From Halostagnicola kamekurae (GTDB lineage Archaea; Halobacteriota; Halobacteria; Halobacteriales; Natrialbaceae): 64,000 bases of DNA. A program made the position numbers and the translations under genes. Positions 33,911-43,323 of the stretch are shown here, in pieces. The stretch is taken from NCBI RefSeq assembly GCF_900116205.1, contig NZ_FOZS01000002.1, forward strand, positions 682,001 through 746,000, given 5' to 3'. Numbering within the stretch: the first letter of the stretch is position 1; each line of letters opens with the position of its first letter. The notes beneath the pieces are model-generated. The model saw only the letters and a list, made by a program, of their open reading frames with translations, was not told the DNA's origin and searched no databases.

Positions 33911-35551
33911 TTACTTGTCGGTGAGGAGCCGCCGCAGGATATCCCCGTAGGCGGGTCGGGTGATGAGCACGCCGATCAACACGCCGAGGATGGTGATGAT
34001 GGCGAACCCGCGCAGGTCACCCAGACTGAGCACCGCGAGCGGCGACATCGCGATGATCGTCGTCGCGGCCGCGGCCCCGATGACCCAGAACGCCTTGCGG
34101 AAGCGCGACTCGAAGACGCGCTGGGAGTTGACGTCGCCTTCGGACATCACCTCGTCGGCGATGATGATCAGGTCGTCTACCCCCGTTCCGACGACGGCGA
34201 TGAAGCCGGCGATGTGCGAGAGGTCAAGCGGCATACGTATCAGCGCCGCGAAGCCGAGCAGGATGAACACCTCCGCCAGCGCCGTGAGTATCATCGGCGC
34301 TGCGACGCGCCGATCCTGATAGCGACCGTAGACGACGCCGCTGACGCTGATCACCGAGAGAACCCCGATCAGCAGCGAGTAGGTCTTGAACTGGTCGGCC
34401 AGCGCCGGCTGGAGCGAGTAGAATTTCCCCTCGGTCATATCGAGCGGTGCGCGCAGTTCGCCGGCCTCCAGGTTGACCGACAGCGCCTGTGCCTCCGAGT
34501 ACTCCTGGGCGCCCATCTGGAACCTCGGACTCTCCGCCCAGTCTCCGGTGGCCATGCTCGATCCCAGTTGCTGGCTCATCGAGTGTGCGGCGACCGGTTC
34601 GCCGTCGACGACTGTGAGCAGACAGTGTTGTTCCTGCTCGTCGTTGAATTCCATCTCGCCGGTCTGTGGGTCCTGTACGCGACAGTTACTCCATCCCTGC
34701 TGTTCAGTATACCCCATCTCCCGCATGTCGGATTGGAAGTCCTCGGCGCTGCTATCTTCGACCTGGACGGGGACTTCGTAGCCCGTTCCCCGTTCGGGTT
34801 GTCTCGGCGGGTCGACCTCCGCGATGTCGTCGCCGGTGAGGACCGTCTCGTTGACCTGGGTTCCGTTCTCGCCTCCCGGGTGGTACGCCACGACTTCGAC
34901 GATACCTCGATCCTCGAGTATCGATCTGAGTTCGGCTTCGCCCATCTCGGGTACCTCGGTGACGACGTAGTGCTGATCGCTCATCTCCGCGTCGGTTACC
35001 TGCCCGCCGGAGAGACCCGCCTCGTTGATCCGGAGGGTGATCGTCTCGATGATGTCGTTTCGAGTTTCCTGCGTGACTCCCTCCCTGACGTCGTCTTCGG
35101 ACGCCCCGACGTCGGCGTCCTCGAGGGCGGCGACGAACGCCCCCTCGCTCACGTCGTCGACGAACAGTTCGACGCTGACGGTGCCGTCGTCGTGGACGAC
35201 GACGTTCGCGTCGCCGATCTCGAGGTCGAGCGCCTCGTCTGCGTACAGCGACTCTTCGATCTCGGTTATCCGATCCTGATCGGCCTCGCCGTCGGAAACG
35301 ACGCCGGCGTCGACGTTCTCCGCGGTCATCCCGACGACCGGCGCGCTGATTCGCGTCCCGCCCTCGAGACCGAGCCCGTACTCGAGGTTGATCGGGTCCT
35401 CGGTCCACGACTGGTTGCTCTCTCCTTGCGAGGCGTAGCTGCTGTCACCCATGACGCCGCCGGGGAGAAACAGCGCGACGACCGCGCCGAGGACGAACAC
35501 GACGAGCAAGAGAACGCGCCAATTCTCCTTGAGGAACGCCGTCGGTTTCAT
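33911..35551 (-). CDS. secD: Protein-export membrane protein SecD
   Basis: 546-aa RND-type subunit that uses the ion gradient to help Sec-dependent export. One N-terminal helix (LLLVVFVLGAVVALFL), a large external domain containing GLEGGTRIS near residue 59, and five C-terminal helices with GFIAVVGTGVDDLIIIADEV near residue 456. The start overlaps the secF stop by four bases. The downstream 3 bp end at the target duplication of the 882-bp transposon, so the transcript now runs into the element. Confidence 0.94.
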   Translation of the reverse strand: MKPTAFLKENWRVLLLVVFVLGAVVALFLPGGVMGDSSYASQGESNQSWTEDPINLEYGLGLEGGTRISAPVVGMTAENVDAGVVSDGEADQDRITEIEESLYADEALDLEIGDANVVVHDDGTVSVELFVDDVSEGAFVAALEDADVGASEDDVREGVTQETRNDIIETITLRINEAGLSGGQVTDAEMSDQHYVVTEVPEMGEAELRSILEDRGIVEVVAYHPGGENGTQVNETVLTGDDIAEVDPPRQPERGTGYEVPVQVEDSSAEDFQSDMREMGYTEQQGWSNCRVQDPQTGEMEFNDEQEQHCLLTVVDGEPVAAHSMSQQLGSSMATGDWAESPRFQMGAQEYSEAQALSVNLEAGELRAPLDMTEGKFYSLQPALADQFKTYSLLIGVLSVISVSGVVYGRYQDRRVAAPMILTALAEVFILLGFAALIRMPLDLSHIAGFIAVVGTGVDDLIIIADEVMSEGDVNSQRVFESRFRKAFWVIGAAAATTIIAMSPLAVLSLGDLRGFAIITILGVLIGVLITRPAYGDILRRLLTDK

Positions 35552-36426
35552 CGATTGATCCCCTCGAACTTGTACCAGCGAAGCAGACTGAGGTTCAACA
35601 TGTAGGTGTTCATCAGATCGGCTGCCAGCCCGACGAACAGGATTGTCCCGATCGAGGCCAGCAGTTCGACGCCCATGATCGTCGCCGCGATGGCCATCAC
35701 GAGCATGGCGACCATCGAGGTAATCGTCATCGTGACACCCGTTCTGATCGCCTCGTTCGTACTCTCATAGAAGCTCCCGCCACGACGGAGAACGTGATTG
35801 TTCAACAGGATGTCGGAGTCGACCGAGTAGCCGATCAGCATCAACAACCCGGCGACGGTCCCGAGCGTGAGCGGAATGTTCGCCAGATTCATGAATGCGA
35901 GCGGGATCACGAGATCCGAAAACGCCGAGAGGATGATCGCGATCGACGGGACGAACGTCCGAAAGAGCAAGAACGTGATAACGCTCATCCCGACGAACGC
36001 GACGGCGATCCCCAGCAGCGCCGTTTGCTGTGCCTCCGCGCCGAAGCTCGCCGATGTCGAGGAGGACTCTTGGATGACCTCACTGTTGCCATCAGCTGGC
36101 GCGAGGTTCTCCTCGGCCTGATCGGTCAGCGCCTGTTGGTCCTCGGACGTGAACTGGATGATGTACTGGTTCGACGCCCCCGTCGACTGAATCGACTCTG
36201 GTTCTTCGTCGAACGCGGTCTGGATCGCCGACTCCGAGTCCGTCGTCTCGACGGTCAGTTCCGTGCCGCCAGCAAAATCCATTCCGAGTGCGACGGGCGT
36301 TCCATAGACGGTATACGCGACCAATAGAATAGCCAACGCGACCGCGAGGAAAGCCAACGGAATCGCCGCGAGTTGCCGGTTACTGTACCGGGTGTACTCG
36401 ATCTCCGGTACGTCGAAATACCCCAT
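35548..36426 (-). CDS. secF: Protein-export membrane protein SecF
   Basis: 292-aa partner of SecD. One N-terminal helix, the ALGMDFAGGTELTVET strand motif near residue 48, a short periplasm-facing domain, then five helices with LIGYSVDSDILLNNHVLR near residue 195, the SecF signature. The start at 36426 (MGYFDVPEIEY) is used; upstream codons in frame are not membrane-protein-like. secF-secD order with overlapping ATGA is standard in haloarchaea. Confidence 0.95.
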   Translation of the reverse strand: MGYFDVPEIEYTRYSNRQLAAIPLAFLAVALAILLVAYTVYGTPVALGMDFAGGTELTVETTDSESAIQTAFDEEPESIQSTGASNQYIIQFTSEDQQALTDQAEENLAPADGNSEVIQESSSTSASFGAEAQQTALLGIAVAFVGMSVITFLLFRTFVPSIAIILSAFSDLVIPLAFMNLANIPLTLGTVAGLLMLIGYSVDSDILLNNHVLRRGGSFYESTNEAIRTGVTMTITSMVAMLVMAIAATIMGVELLASIGTILFVGLAADLMNTYMLNLSLLRWYKFEGINR

Positions 36427-36781
36427 ATACGCCCCACGTGGGTGCCCCCGAAAGTAAGCCTTCGCAATTCTTGAAGGCCAGTTTCTCGTGGCGAAATCGA
36501 ACGAAATCAGCCGCCTCAATGCGAATAAGGGATCAATTTCTGGGCTAGGCCGAGGGTGAATTAATTGACCCATAGCTCGAGCAGGCCCGTCCCTCGAGCC
36601 GGTCCGATCTCTCGAGTCGTCGAACCTTTCGAGCGAGCCCGGTCCCACCATCGAATCCGGGGCGCGAGGAATCGCCCACCCTCGAGCGAGATGCCAGTCG
36701 TTCCGGGCCCGGATTCGACTGGTCAGTTCCAGCCCCAAATCCCACGGTACCGTTTTGAGACTCGAGCCCGTTTCTCCCCCT

Positions 36782-37123
36782 ATGTCGAACGAACCTCGAG
36801 CGGAGCCACGAGAGCGGGCGACGCGCGTCGTCGTTTCCTACCCCGAGGACCTCTCGGAGTGGGGGCGGTCGCAACTCGAGCAGTCCTCGTTTCGAGCCTT
36901 TCTCCGAAAGACGCGAGACGAGGCTTGAGTCGGCGATATCTGGGAGGAGTTCGTCGACGTCGGCTGCTGTGGGAGCACGCTCGACGTGCCGCTGCGGGTC
37001 GAACGACTCGAGGGCGGCGACCTGATCGGCGAGGAAACCGAACTCGAGTACGAAGCCCGCGAGGCCTGCGGCGTCGAGGGCAGTTGGCGCGTCCAGAGCG
37101 AAGGCGGCCCGAAACGGGCCTAA
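36782..37123 (+). CDS. Cys-Cys motif protein read through an in-frame TGA
   Basis: One frame gives 48 codons ending RKTRDEA, a TGA at 36926-36928, and then 64 more codons to TAA at 37121. The second part begins VGDIWEEFVDVGCCGSTLDV and has another Cys in REACGVEG. Composition, acidity and frame are continuous across the TGA, and there is no ATG, GTG or TTG start in the second part before the CC motif. Either the TGA is read through or recoded, or the gene is a recent nonsense mutant. From memory and unchecked, haloarchaeal families named halo-CC-star (HcsS/HcsL) may describe this arrangement. Confidence 0.6.
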
Positions 37124-37162
37124 CGGTTCGTACAATCCGGGTTACAGCGACGACCGCGCCGA

Positions 37163-37636
37163 TCAGTCGGGCAGGTACCGAACGCTCAAGACGCCCGCCT
37201 CGGGATCTGAGCGAACCTCGACGCGGACGGCCTCGAGCCGGGCCGCTCGAGCCACCGTCTCGTCGTCCTCGAGTACGTCGGCGGCCGCGTCGTCGACGTC
37301 TTCGTCCGGAAGCGAGAGGACGTGAATCTCGCCGGTTCCCGCTCGCTCCTCGCGGACGACCTCGCCCGGCTGGGCGTCGGCCGCCAGTTCTCGTTCGTGG
37401 GTGGTCGGGCTGAGATCGCTATCGACGAGCTCGACCGTCCGCCGATCCTCGACGTCGACGACCTCCCAGGCGACCTCGAGCGGCGGCTTCGGTGCCACCG
37501 TCGCCTCGAGCACGTCGTCGACCTCGAGGCCGGGATTCGACGCGAGGGTGTGAACCTGCGCCGTCTCGACGTCTCTGACGACCGCCGACTCTTCTTCCGC
37601 GTGGGTGACGACGAACGTCGCCGTCTTCTCGCTCAT
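37163..37636 (-). CDS. DUF5812-type haloarchaeal protein
   Basis: 157-aa acidic protein with a beta-rich start (MSEKTATFVVTHAEEESAVV) and an OB-like or SH3-like look (TLASNPGLEVDDVLEATVA), then an acidic helix and a final VRVEVRSDPEAGVLSVRYLP. It matches what I recall of DUF5812 in haloarchaea; function unknown. The ATG at 37636 gives the short form, and a longer frame to 38095 is antisense to the repeat-rich intergenic region. Confidence 0.75.
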   Translation of the reverse strand: MSEKTATFVVTHAEEESAVVRDVETAQVHTLASNPGLEVDDVLEATVAPKPPLEVAWEVVDVEDRRTVELVDSDLSPTTHERELAADAQPGEVVREERAGTGEIHVLSLPDEDVDDAAADVLEDDETVARAARLEAVRVEVRSDPEAGVLSVRYLPD

Positions 37637-37752
37637 ACTCGAGTCTCGCGGGCGAGGCGTTTCCCGGTTTCGTTCCTCGCCTCCCGTTCCGTGTGGGGTA
37701 TGAACAACTGGGGAGACGAGCAGGCGGCGAGTCCTTGCAGGAAGAATACGAT

Positions 37753-37953
37753 GAAAGCCCCTTTCGCGCTCGACTCCCGGGCCTCGCTGTGCGCTTCGGT
37801 CACTCGCTGCGCTCGCTCCCTGCAGTGCTTGCGTCGTCCGGGTTCGTCGACCCGCGAAAGCCCCTTTCAGTCCCACCCCGCGGTGGATTGGACGGGCTGG
37901 CGATTCGAGTGGGGTGGCGGACTGGCAGTTTTGGATGGGGTAGCGGACTGGCA
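37753..37953. repeat. Intergenic repeat cluster upstream of pgi
   Basis: GAAAGCCCCTTTC, itself nearly palindromic, occurs at 37753-37765 and 37856-37868. A second repeat, GGGGTRGCGGACTGGCA, occurs at 37911-37927 and 37937-37953 (period 26). Between them lies a TCACTCGCTGCGCTCGCTCCCTG segment rich in short inverted repeats. There is no supported protein in this 409-bp gap. Similar GAAAGCCCCTTTC-bearing spacers are, from memory, common in haloarchaeal genomes. Confidence 0.55.
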
Positions 37954-38045
37954 ATGTGCGTGGATTGGGTGAAAAGAGCGACACATCGAATCCCGATCGA
38001 TCGGATGACGGAACGCCTTTAGGGCCGGCCGTCGCGCTCTCGCGC

Positions 38046-39341
38046 ATGGACGTCGATATCGGCAACGCGCTCGCGTCGGTCGCCTCGCCGGGCATCTCTC
38101 GAGAGGCGCTCGACCGGCTCGACGAGCGGGTCGGTCAGGCCCACGAACGCATCGAAACCGGCAGGGAGAATCACGAGCACGGCTACGCCGCGTTGAACCT
38201 CCCCGAGCGAACCGATCCCGACGAGATTCGGCGAGCGGTCGACCCCGTCGCCGACGCCGAGGCGCTGATCACGATCGGAATCGGCGGCAGCGCGCTGGGC
38301 GCGGCGACGATCGTCGACGCGCTCGAGGGAGACACCGAGATGGTCTTTCTCGACAACGTCGACCCCGAATGGGTGACGAGCCGACTCGAGTCGGTTCCGC
38401 TCGCCGAGACGGCAATCAACGTCGTCTCGAAGTCGGGCACGACCGCGGAGACGCTGGCGAACTTCCTCGTGGTTCGGGACGCCTTCGAAGCCGCGGGCGT
38501 CGACTGGACCGAACGAACGATCGTGACCACCGGCGAGGCCGGCCCCCTCTCGGATCTCGCCGAGCGCCACGACCTGCCGAAACTTCGGGTTCCCGACGGC
38601 GTCCCCGGCCGGTTCTCGGCGCTCTCGCCGGTCGGAATGGTCGCCGCCGCGGTCGCCGGCCACGACCTCGAGGCGCTGCTCGAGGGCGCGCGAACCGAAG
38701 CCGAATCGCTGTCGGGATCGCTGTTCGAGTGTCCCGCCTACGCCTACGGGGCGACCACCTACGCGCTCGACGGCCGCGGAGCCGGAATCAACGCGATGAT
38801 TCCGTACGCGGAATCGCTCGAGACCTATGCGGAGTGGTTCGCCCAGCTGTGGGCCGAGAGTCTGGGCAAGGACGACCTCGGACAGACACCCGTTCGGGCG
38901 CTCGGAGTCACCGACCAGCACTCACAGCTTCAGTTGTATCGCGCGGGCCCGCGGGACAAACTCGTCACGTTCGTCGCGCCGCGAGAGCGCTCCGACCGAG
39001 CGATTCCGGACACCGAGGTCGAGGAACTCGCCTATCTCGGCGACTCCACGCTCGGCGAACTGCTCGAGGCCGAGTTCGAGGCGACCGAGGCGAGCCTCGC
39101 CGCCGCCGGTCGCCCGAACGTGCGCGTCGAACTCGAGACGGTCGACGAGTACGAACTCGGCGGCCTGCTCTACGGAATGGAGGCGTCGTGCGTGCTCGCC
39201 GGCGAACTCTACAGCGTGAACGCGTTCAACCAGCCGGCCGTCGAGTGGGCGAAGAACGCGACCCGCGGCCTGCTCGGTGGGGGCGAGTTCGCCGAAGCGG
39301 ACGCCGTCGCGGAGAAGACGACCCTTCGCGTCGAGCGGTAG
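38046..39341 (+). CDS. pgi: Glucose-6-phosphate isomerase
   Basis: 431-aa double-SIS-domain enzyme interconverting glucose 6-phosphate and fructose 6-phosphate. GIGGSALGAATIVDA near residue 80 and VVSKSGTTAETLAN near residue 122 bind the phosphate, and the catalytic Glu is expected in the WAESLGKDD region. The C-terminus (NAFNQPAVEWAK) supplies the conserved Gln and Lys. It works with the aldolase and FBPase operon at 12.3 kb. The start at 38046 is the first ATG with family-like sequence. Confidence 0.95.
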   Translation: MDVDIGNALASVASPGISREALDRLDERVGQAHERIETGRENHEHGYAALNLPERTDPDEIRRAVDPVADAEALITIGIGGSALGAATIVDALEGDTEMVFLDNVDPEWVTSRLESVPLAETAINVVSKSGTTAETLANFLVVRDAFEAAGVDWTERTIVTTGEAGPLSDLAERHDLPKLRVPDGVPGRFSALSPVGMVAAAVAGHDLEALLEGARTEAESLSGSLFECPAYAYGATTYALDGRGAGINAMIPYAESLETYAEWFAQLWAESLGKDDLGQTPVRALGVTDQHSQLQLYRAGPRDKLVTFVAPRERSDRAIPDTEVEELAYLGDSTLGELLEAEFEATEASLAAAGRPNVRVELETVDEYELGGLLYGMEASCVLAGELYSVNAFNQPAVEWAKNATRGLLGGGEFAEADAVAEKTTLRVER

Positions 39342-39430
39342 TCGCCCGATCCCCGGAGTGGAGGCCCACAGCGCGGTGACGCGATAGCCGAATGCGGTGG
39401 CCCTATGTGCGTTCGCCGGTCAGTGTGGGT

Positions 39431-40546
39431 ATGGGCACGACAGCACAGTCGGATGCAGACGGCGACGCGAGCGGCGTCGACGCCGTCCCCGCGGTCGGAA
39501 CCATCGTTACCGCGCTCACGATGGGATGTCTCCTGGTCCCCGTTCGACAGGGCATCGACGAGCCGACCGTCCTGGGGGCGAGCGTCTTCGCCGCCATCGC
39601 CGTCGCGGCCTTTCTCGCGAGACGCTATGGCATCCTCGAGCGCGAGCGAAGCGGGCTCGTCGCCGCGGTCTCGAGCGCCCTCGTCGTGGTTCTCTCGGCG
39701 ACGGCGATCATGCTCGGCACGTCCGGTTCGGTGACCGTTCCCGAAGTCGGCTGGTCGATATCGCTATTATTCGGCGCTCTCGTCACGAGTTTCACCGCGA
39801 CTGGAGTCGCCATCGCGGAGTACGCCGGCATCTCCGGGACCGGACTGAGCCGGCGAGCCGGACAGTTCCTCGAGATGGTGATCCTCGGGTTCGCCGGCCT
39901 GATCGCGATGCAGATCGCGTCGATCGTCGTCTCGGTGCCGATGATAGTCGCGGTCGGAGAGCTGACTGAGTTCCAGTGGCAGGCCGTGAGCTATCTCGCG
40001 ACCGGTCTCGGTCTCGGAACGGTCGCCGTCGGCTATCTTCTGTTTCGCGGGTACGGCCTGTCGTACGTCGATATCGAGCTGCCGACGCTTCGGACGGTGG
40101 TCTGGATGGTCGTCGGCCTCATTCTCATCTTCGGTGCAAACATCGCGGTCTCGATGCTCATAACCGGTGCGGGCGTCGAATCCGCCGAACACAGCCTGTC
40201 CGAAACGGTCGAACAGAACGTCGGGCTCGTCGTGATCATCGTCCCGGCGATGGTGCTTATCGTCGGACCATTCGAAGAACTTCTGTACCGAAACGTCGTC
40301 CAGAAGTCGCTGTACGAAACGTTTTCGCGACCCAGCGCGATCGTGGTCGCGAGCACCGTCTTCATGGTCGTCCACGTCGGCGCCTACGCGACCGCCGGCG
40401 CGGGGCGAGTGCTCGCGAGTCTCATCAGCGTCTTCGCGCTCTCGCTGGTGCTCGGGACGATTTACGAGCGGACGGACAACCTGGTCGTCCCCGCGCTGGT
40501 CCACGGCTGTTACAACGCCCTGCTTTTCGTGCCGTATCTATCCTGA
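39431..40546 (+). CDS. CPBP-family intramembrane metalloprotease
   Basis: 371-aa protein with about ten hydrophobic helices. The last third contains the type II CAAX-protease/bacteriocin-processing set: GPFEELLYRNVVQ, TVFMVVHVGAY and ALVHGCYNALLF, giving the paired Glu and two His metal ligands. The start at 39431 (MGTTAQSDAD) is preferred over 39392. Members process prenylated or bacteriocin-like substrates or act as immunity proteins; the target here is unknown. Confidence 0.88.
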   Translation: MGTTAQSDADGDASGVDAVPAVGTIVTALTMGCLLVPVRQGIDEPTVLGASVFAAIAVAAFLARRYGILERERSGLVAAVSSALVVVLSATAIMLGTSGSVTVPEVGWSISLLFGALVTSFTATGVAIAEYAGISGTGLSRRAGQFLEMVILGFAGLIAMQIASIVVSVPMIVAVGELTEFQWQAVSYLATGLGLGTVAVGYLLFRGYGLSYVDIELPTLRTVVWMVVGLILIFGANIAVSMLITGAGVESAEHSLSETVEQNVGLVVIIVPAMVLIVGPFEELLYRNVVQKSLYETFSRPSAIVVASTVFMVVHVGAYATAGAGRVLASLISVFALSLVLGTIYERTDNLVVPALVHGCYNALLFVPYLS

Positions 40547-40588
40547 GCTTGCAACCGACAGTCCATCGCGAGAATTACCGCCGCGAAA

Positions 40589-41047
40589 TTAACTCGGATT
40601 CTTGCGAGCGAGTCCGGATCCGCAGATCGGACAGCGATCCTTCTCGTCGTCGAACTCTCGACCGCAGCCCTGACACTGGAACCGCCAGTCGCGCTGTTCT
40701 TCGATCCCCTCTCGAGCGATCACTTCGACGTCGACGTTTAACTTTTCCGCGACGTTTTGCATCGCGTAGTCGTCGGTGACAAGCACGCCGTCGAGTTCGA
40801 AACTCGCCGCGACGAGTCGGATGTCGGTTTCCGAGAGAGTCTCGAAGTCGCCCGACTCTCGGGCCGCGCGTTCGACCTGTTCGGTGGTGTCCTCGTTCGG
40901 AATGTGGATGTGCATTCCGGAGCCTTCCATCGCGTCGTAGCGGTAGGCGCTCTCGTCCTCGAGTTCGTCGCGGACGAGCGGGATGGTCGCAGACTGTTCT
41001 GTCGTGTGAAAATCGTGGATAAAAGCCGAGGAATCGAGGATGTACAT
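40589..41047 (-). CDS. nob1: NOB1-like PIN-domain endonuclease
   Basis: 152-aa archaeal NOB1 homologue that trims the 3' end of 16S rRNA precursor. The PIN domain has acidic residues in ILDSSAFIH near the start, in ETDIRLVAA and in VTDDYAMQNVA, and the C-terminus has a zinc ribbon with CQGCGREF and CPICGSG. It follows the PRC-barrel gene by 4 bp, so the two are co-transcribed, an arrangement shared with many haloarchaea next to infB. Confidence 0.92.
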   Translation of the reverse strand: MYILDSSAFIHDFHTTEQSATIPLVRDELEDESAYRYDAMEGSGMHIHIPNEDTTEQVERAARESGDFETLSETDIRLVAASFELDGVLVTDDYAMQNVAEKLNVDVEVIAREGIEEQRDWRFQCQGCGREFDDEKDRCPICGSGLARKNPS

Positions 41048-41051
41048 ACCG

Positions 41052-41297
41052 TTAGCGCTTGACGACGATGTAGTCTTTGACCGCCTGAACGCGGCTGACG
41101 GGCACGCGGAATCGGCCGGTGTCGTCGCGGTCGAAATCGACCGCGTGGCCGGGTAGCTCCTCGTCGGGGTCGATGACGAGGTCGTGTAGTTTACCCGATT
41201 TGATGTCCATCGTGACGTTGTAGAGCATTCCCAGTTCAACTCCGTCGGATCCCATGACGGACTTCCCCGAGAGGTTTTCGGCGAGTATGTCGCTCAT
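41052..41297 (-). CDS. PRC-barrel domain protein
   Basis: 81-aa small beta-barrel protein (MSDILAENLSGKSVMGSDG, YNVTMDIKSGKLHDLVIDP, FRVPVSRVQAVKDYIVV). PRC barrels also occur in 16S rRNA maturation factor RimM and in photosynthetic reaction-centre H subunit. Being the first gene of an operon with nob1, a role in 30S subunit maturation is a reasonable inference. Confidence 0.9.
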   Translation of the reverse strand: MSDILAENLSGKSVMGSDGVELGMLYNVTMDIKSGKLHDLVIDPDEELPGHAVDFDRDDTGRFRVPVSRVQAVKDYIVVKR

Positions 41298-41502
41298 ACC
41301 GTACCGTTCAGACTAGTCGCTAATAAATACCATGGAGGGAACACTGATTTCGGAACGGTTGCTCGAGTTCGTCGGTGCAGTGATAGACCGCTGCTGGGGC
41401 CGGTGGGTTAGGCCCGATCGGAATCGGTCGGCGTCGTCGTGACGATGGGTTTAACTACCGTCCTGCGGACCGTTTACCCAAGACCTTCTCTGGTGGTTCA
41501 CC

Positions 41503-43302
41503 ATGACGGACACGGACACACACGACCCCACATCTCTCAGAACGCCGATCGTGGCCGTCCTCGGGCACGTCGATCACGGTAAGACGAGCCTCCTCGATAA
41601 GATACGCGGCTCGGCCGTGATCGAGGGCGAGGCCGGCGCGATCACACAGCACATCGGTGCCACTGCCGTCCCCCTAGACGTCATCTCGACGATCGCGGGC
41701 GAACTTGTCGATCCCGACGATTTCGATCTCCCCGGGTTGCTCTTTATCGACACGCCGGGACACCACTCTTTCACGACGCTTCGCTCGCGCGGCGGTGCCC
41801 TCGCGGACATCGCGATCCTCGTCGTCGACGTCAACGACGGCTTTCAGCCACAGACTATCGAGGCGCTCGACATCCTCAAACGGTCGGAGACGCCCTTCAT
41901 CGTCGCCGCGAACAAGATCGATACCGTCCCGGGCTGGAATCCCAACGAGGACACGCCGATCAACGACACCTACGACGCTCAGTCGGATCGCGCGGCCTCG
42001 AGACTCGACGAGAGCCTCTACGAAATCATCGGCGAGTTGAGCGACGAGGGGTTCTCCGCGGACCTCTACTGGCGGGTCCAGAACTTCCAGCGCAACGTCG
42101 GCGTCGTCCCCGTCTCGGCGATGACCGGCGAGGGAGTCCCCGACCTGCTCGCGGTGATGATGGGCCTCTCCCAGCGCTACATGAAAGCCGAGATGGAGAT
42201 CGACGTCGCCGGCCCCGGCGTCGGGACCGTCCTCGAGGTCAAAGAGGAGAAGGGGTTCGGAACGACGGTCGATACGGTCCTCTACGACGGGACGATCCGC
42301 AGCGACGACACGGTCGTCGTCGGCGGAACGAACGAACCGATCGTCACCGACGTGCGCGCGCTGCTTCAGCCGCGACCGCTCGCCGAGATCCGGACCGAGA
42401 GCCGGTTCGAAAAGGTCGAGTCGGTCAAGGCCGCCTCGGGGATCAAGATCGCCGCGCCGGAGCTCAAGGACGCGATGGCCGGCGCGCCGGTTCGCGTCGT
42501 CAGAGACCGAGACCTCGAGGATGTCGTCGAAGAGGTGCGGGCCGAACTCGCCGACATCGCCGTCGACACCGACGAACAGGGCGTCGTCGTCAAGGCCGAC
42601 ACCCTCGGGAGTCTCGAGGCGATGGCCGACGCGCTCGGCGAGGCCGAGATTCCGATCGTCAGCGCAGAGGTCGGCGATATCGCGCCGCGGGACGTCTCCG
42701 TCGCGTCGACGGCGGAGGACCCGAAACAGCAGGCGATCCTCGGGTTCAACGTCGACGTCCTCGCGGACGCCAAGACGCGGGCCGAACAGGACGACGTGAA
42801 ACTGTTCACCGACGAGGTCATCTACCAGCTCGTCGAGGAGTACGACGAACACGTCGAGGAACTCGAGCGCGCCCAGCAGGACACGATCCTCGAGAACATC
42901 TCCCGACCCGCGCGATTCCGGATCCTGCCGGATCACACCTTCAGACAGAACGATCCGGCTGTCGTCGGCGTGGAAGTCAACGCCGGCACGATCCAGAACA
43001 ACAACTTCGTCGTCACCTGGGACGGCAACGAGACCGAACGCGTCGGGCAGGTCAAAGGGATCCAAGAGCAAGGCGAGGACGTCGACGAGGCCCGCGCCGG
43101 CAACCGCGTCTCCGTCGCCATCGACGGCCCGACCGTCGGCCGACAGATCGAGGAGGGCGACGAACTCTGGATGGAGGTCCCAGAAAAGCACGCCAAGATC
43201 TTAGAACAGGAACTGACCGACGAGATCCCCGGCGACGAACTCGAGGCGCTGAACATGTACCTCGAGAAACAGCGCAAGCGGGATCCGTTCTGGGGCAAGT
43301 AG
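41503..43302 (+). CDS. infB: Translation initiation factor aIF5B (IF-2)
   Basis: 599-aa GTPase that joins ribosomal subunits at initiation. P-loop GHVDHGKTSLL at residues 21-31, switch II DTPGHHSFTTL near residue 83, AANKIDTVPGW (NKxD) near residue 140, and then beta-barrel II, the Rossmann-like domain III and the long helix to C-terminal domain IV (VGQVKGIQEQGEDV). Length is typical of archaea, without the bacterial N-terminal extension. A TTTAA element at 41449 and a GGTGGT stretch 6 nt before the ATG may serve initiation. Confidence 0.96.
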   Translation: MTDTDTHDPTSLRTPIVAVLGHVDHGKTSLLDKIRGSAVIEGEAGAITQHIGATAVPLDVISTIAGELVDPDDFDLPGLLFIDTPGHHSFTTLRSRGGALADIAILVVDVNDGFQPQTIEALDILKRSETPFIVAANKIDTVPGWNPNEDTPINDTYDAQSDRAASRLDESLYEIIGELSDEGFSADLYWRVQNFQRNVGVVPVSAMTGEGVPDLLAVMMGLSQRYMKAEMEIDVAGPGVGTVLEVKEEKGFGTTVDTVLYDGTIRSDDTVVVGGTNEPIVTDVRALLQPRPLAEIRTESRFEKVESVKAASGIKIAAPELKDAMAGAPVRVVRDRDLEDVVEEVRAELADIAVDTDEQGVVVKADTLGSLEAMADALGEAEIPIVSAEVGDIAPRDVSVASTAEDPKQQAILGFNVDVLADAKTRAEQDDVKLFTDEVIYQLVEEYDEHVEELERAQQDTILENISRPARFRILPDHTFRQNDPAVVGVEVNAGTIQNNNFVVTWDGNETERVGQVKGIQEQGEDVDEARAGNRVSVAIDGPTVGRQIEEGDELWMEVPEKHAKILEQELTDEIPGDELEALNMYLEKQRKRDPFWGK

Positions 43303-43323
43303 AGCCGTTTAGCAGCTAACTTC

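Noticed and set aside
36926-36928. Selenocysteine codon
   Set aside because: No Sec insertion hairpin was evident and haloarchaea are not known to make selenoproteins. Readthrough, another recoding, or a mutation remain possible.
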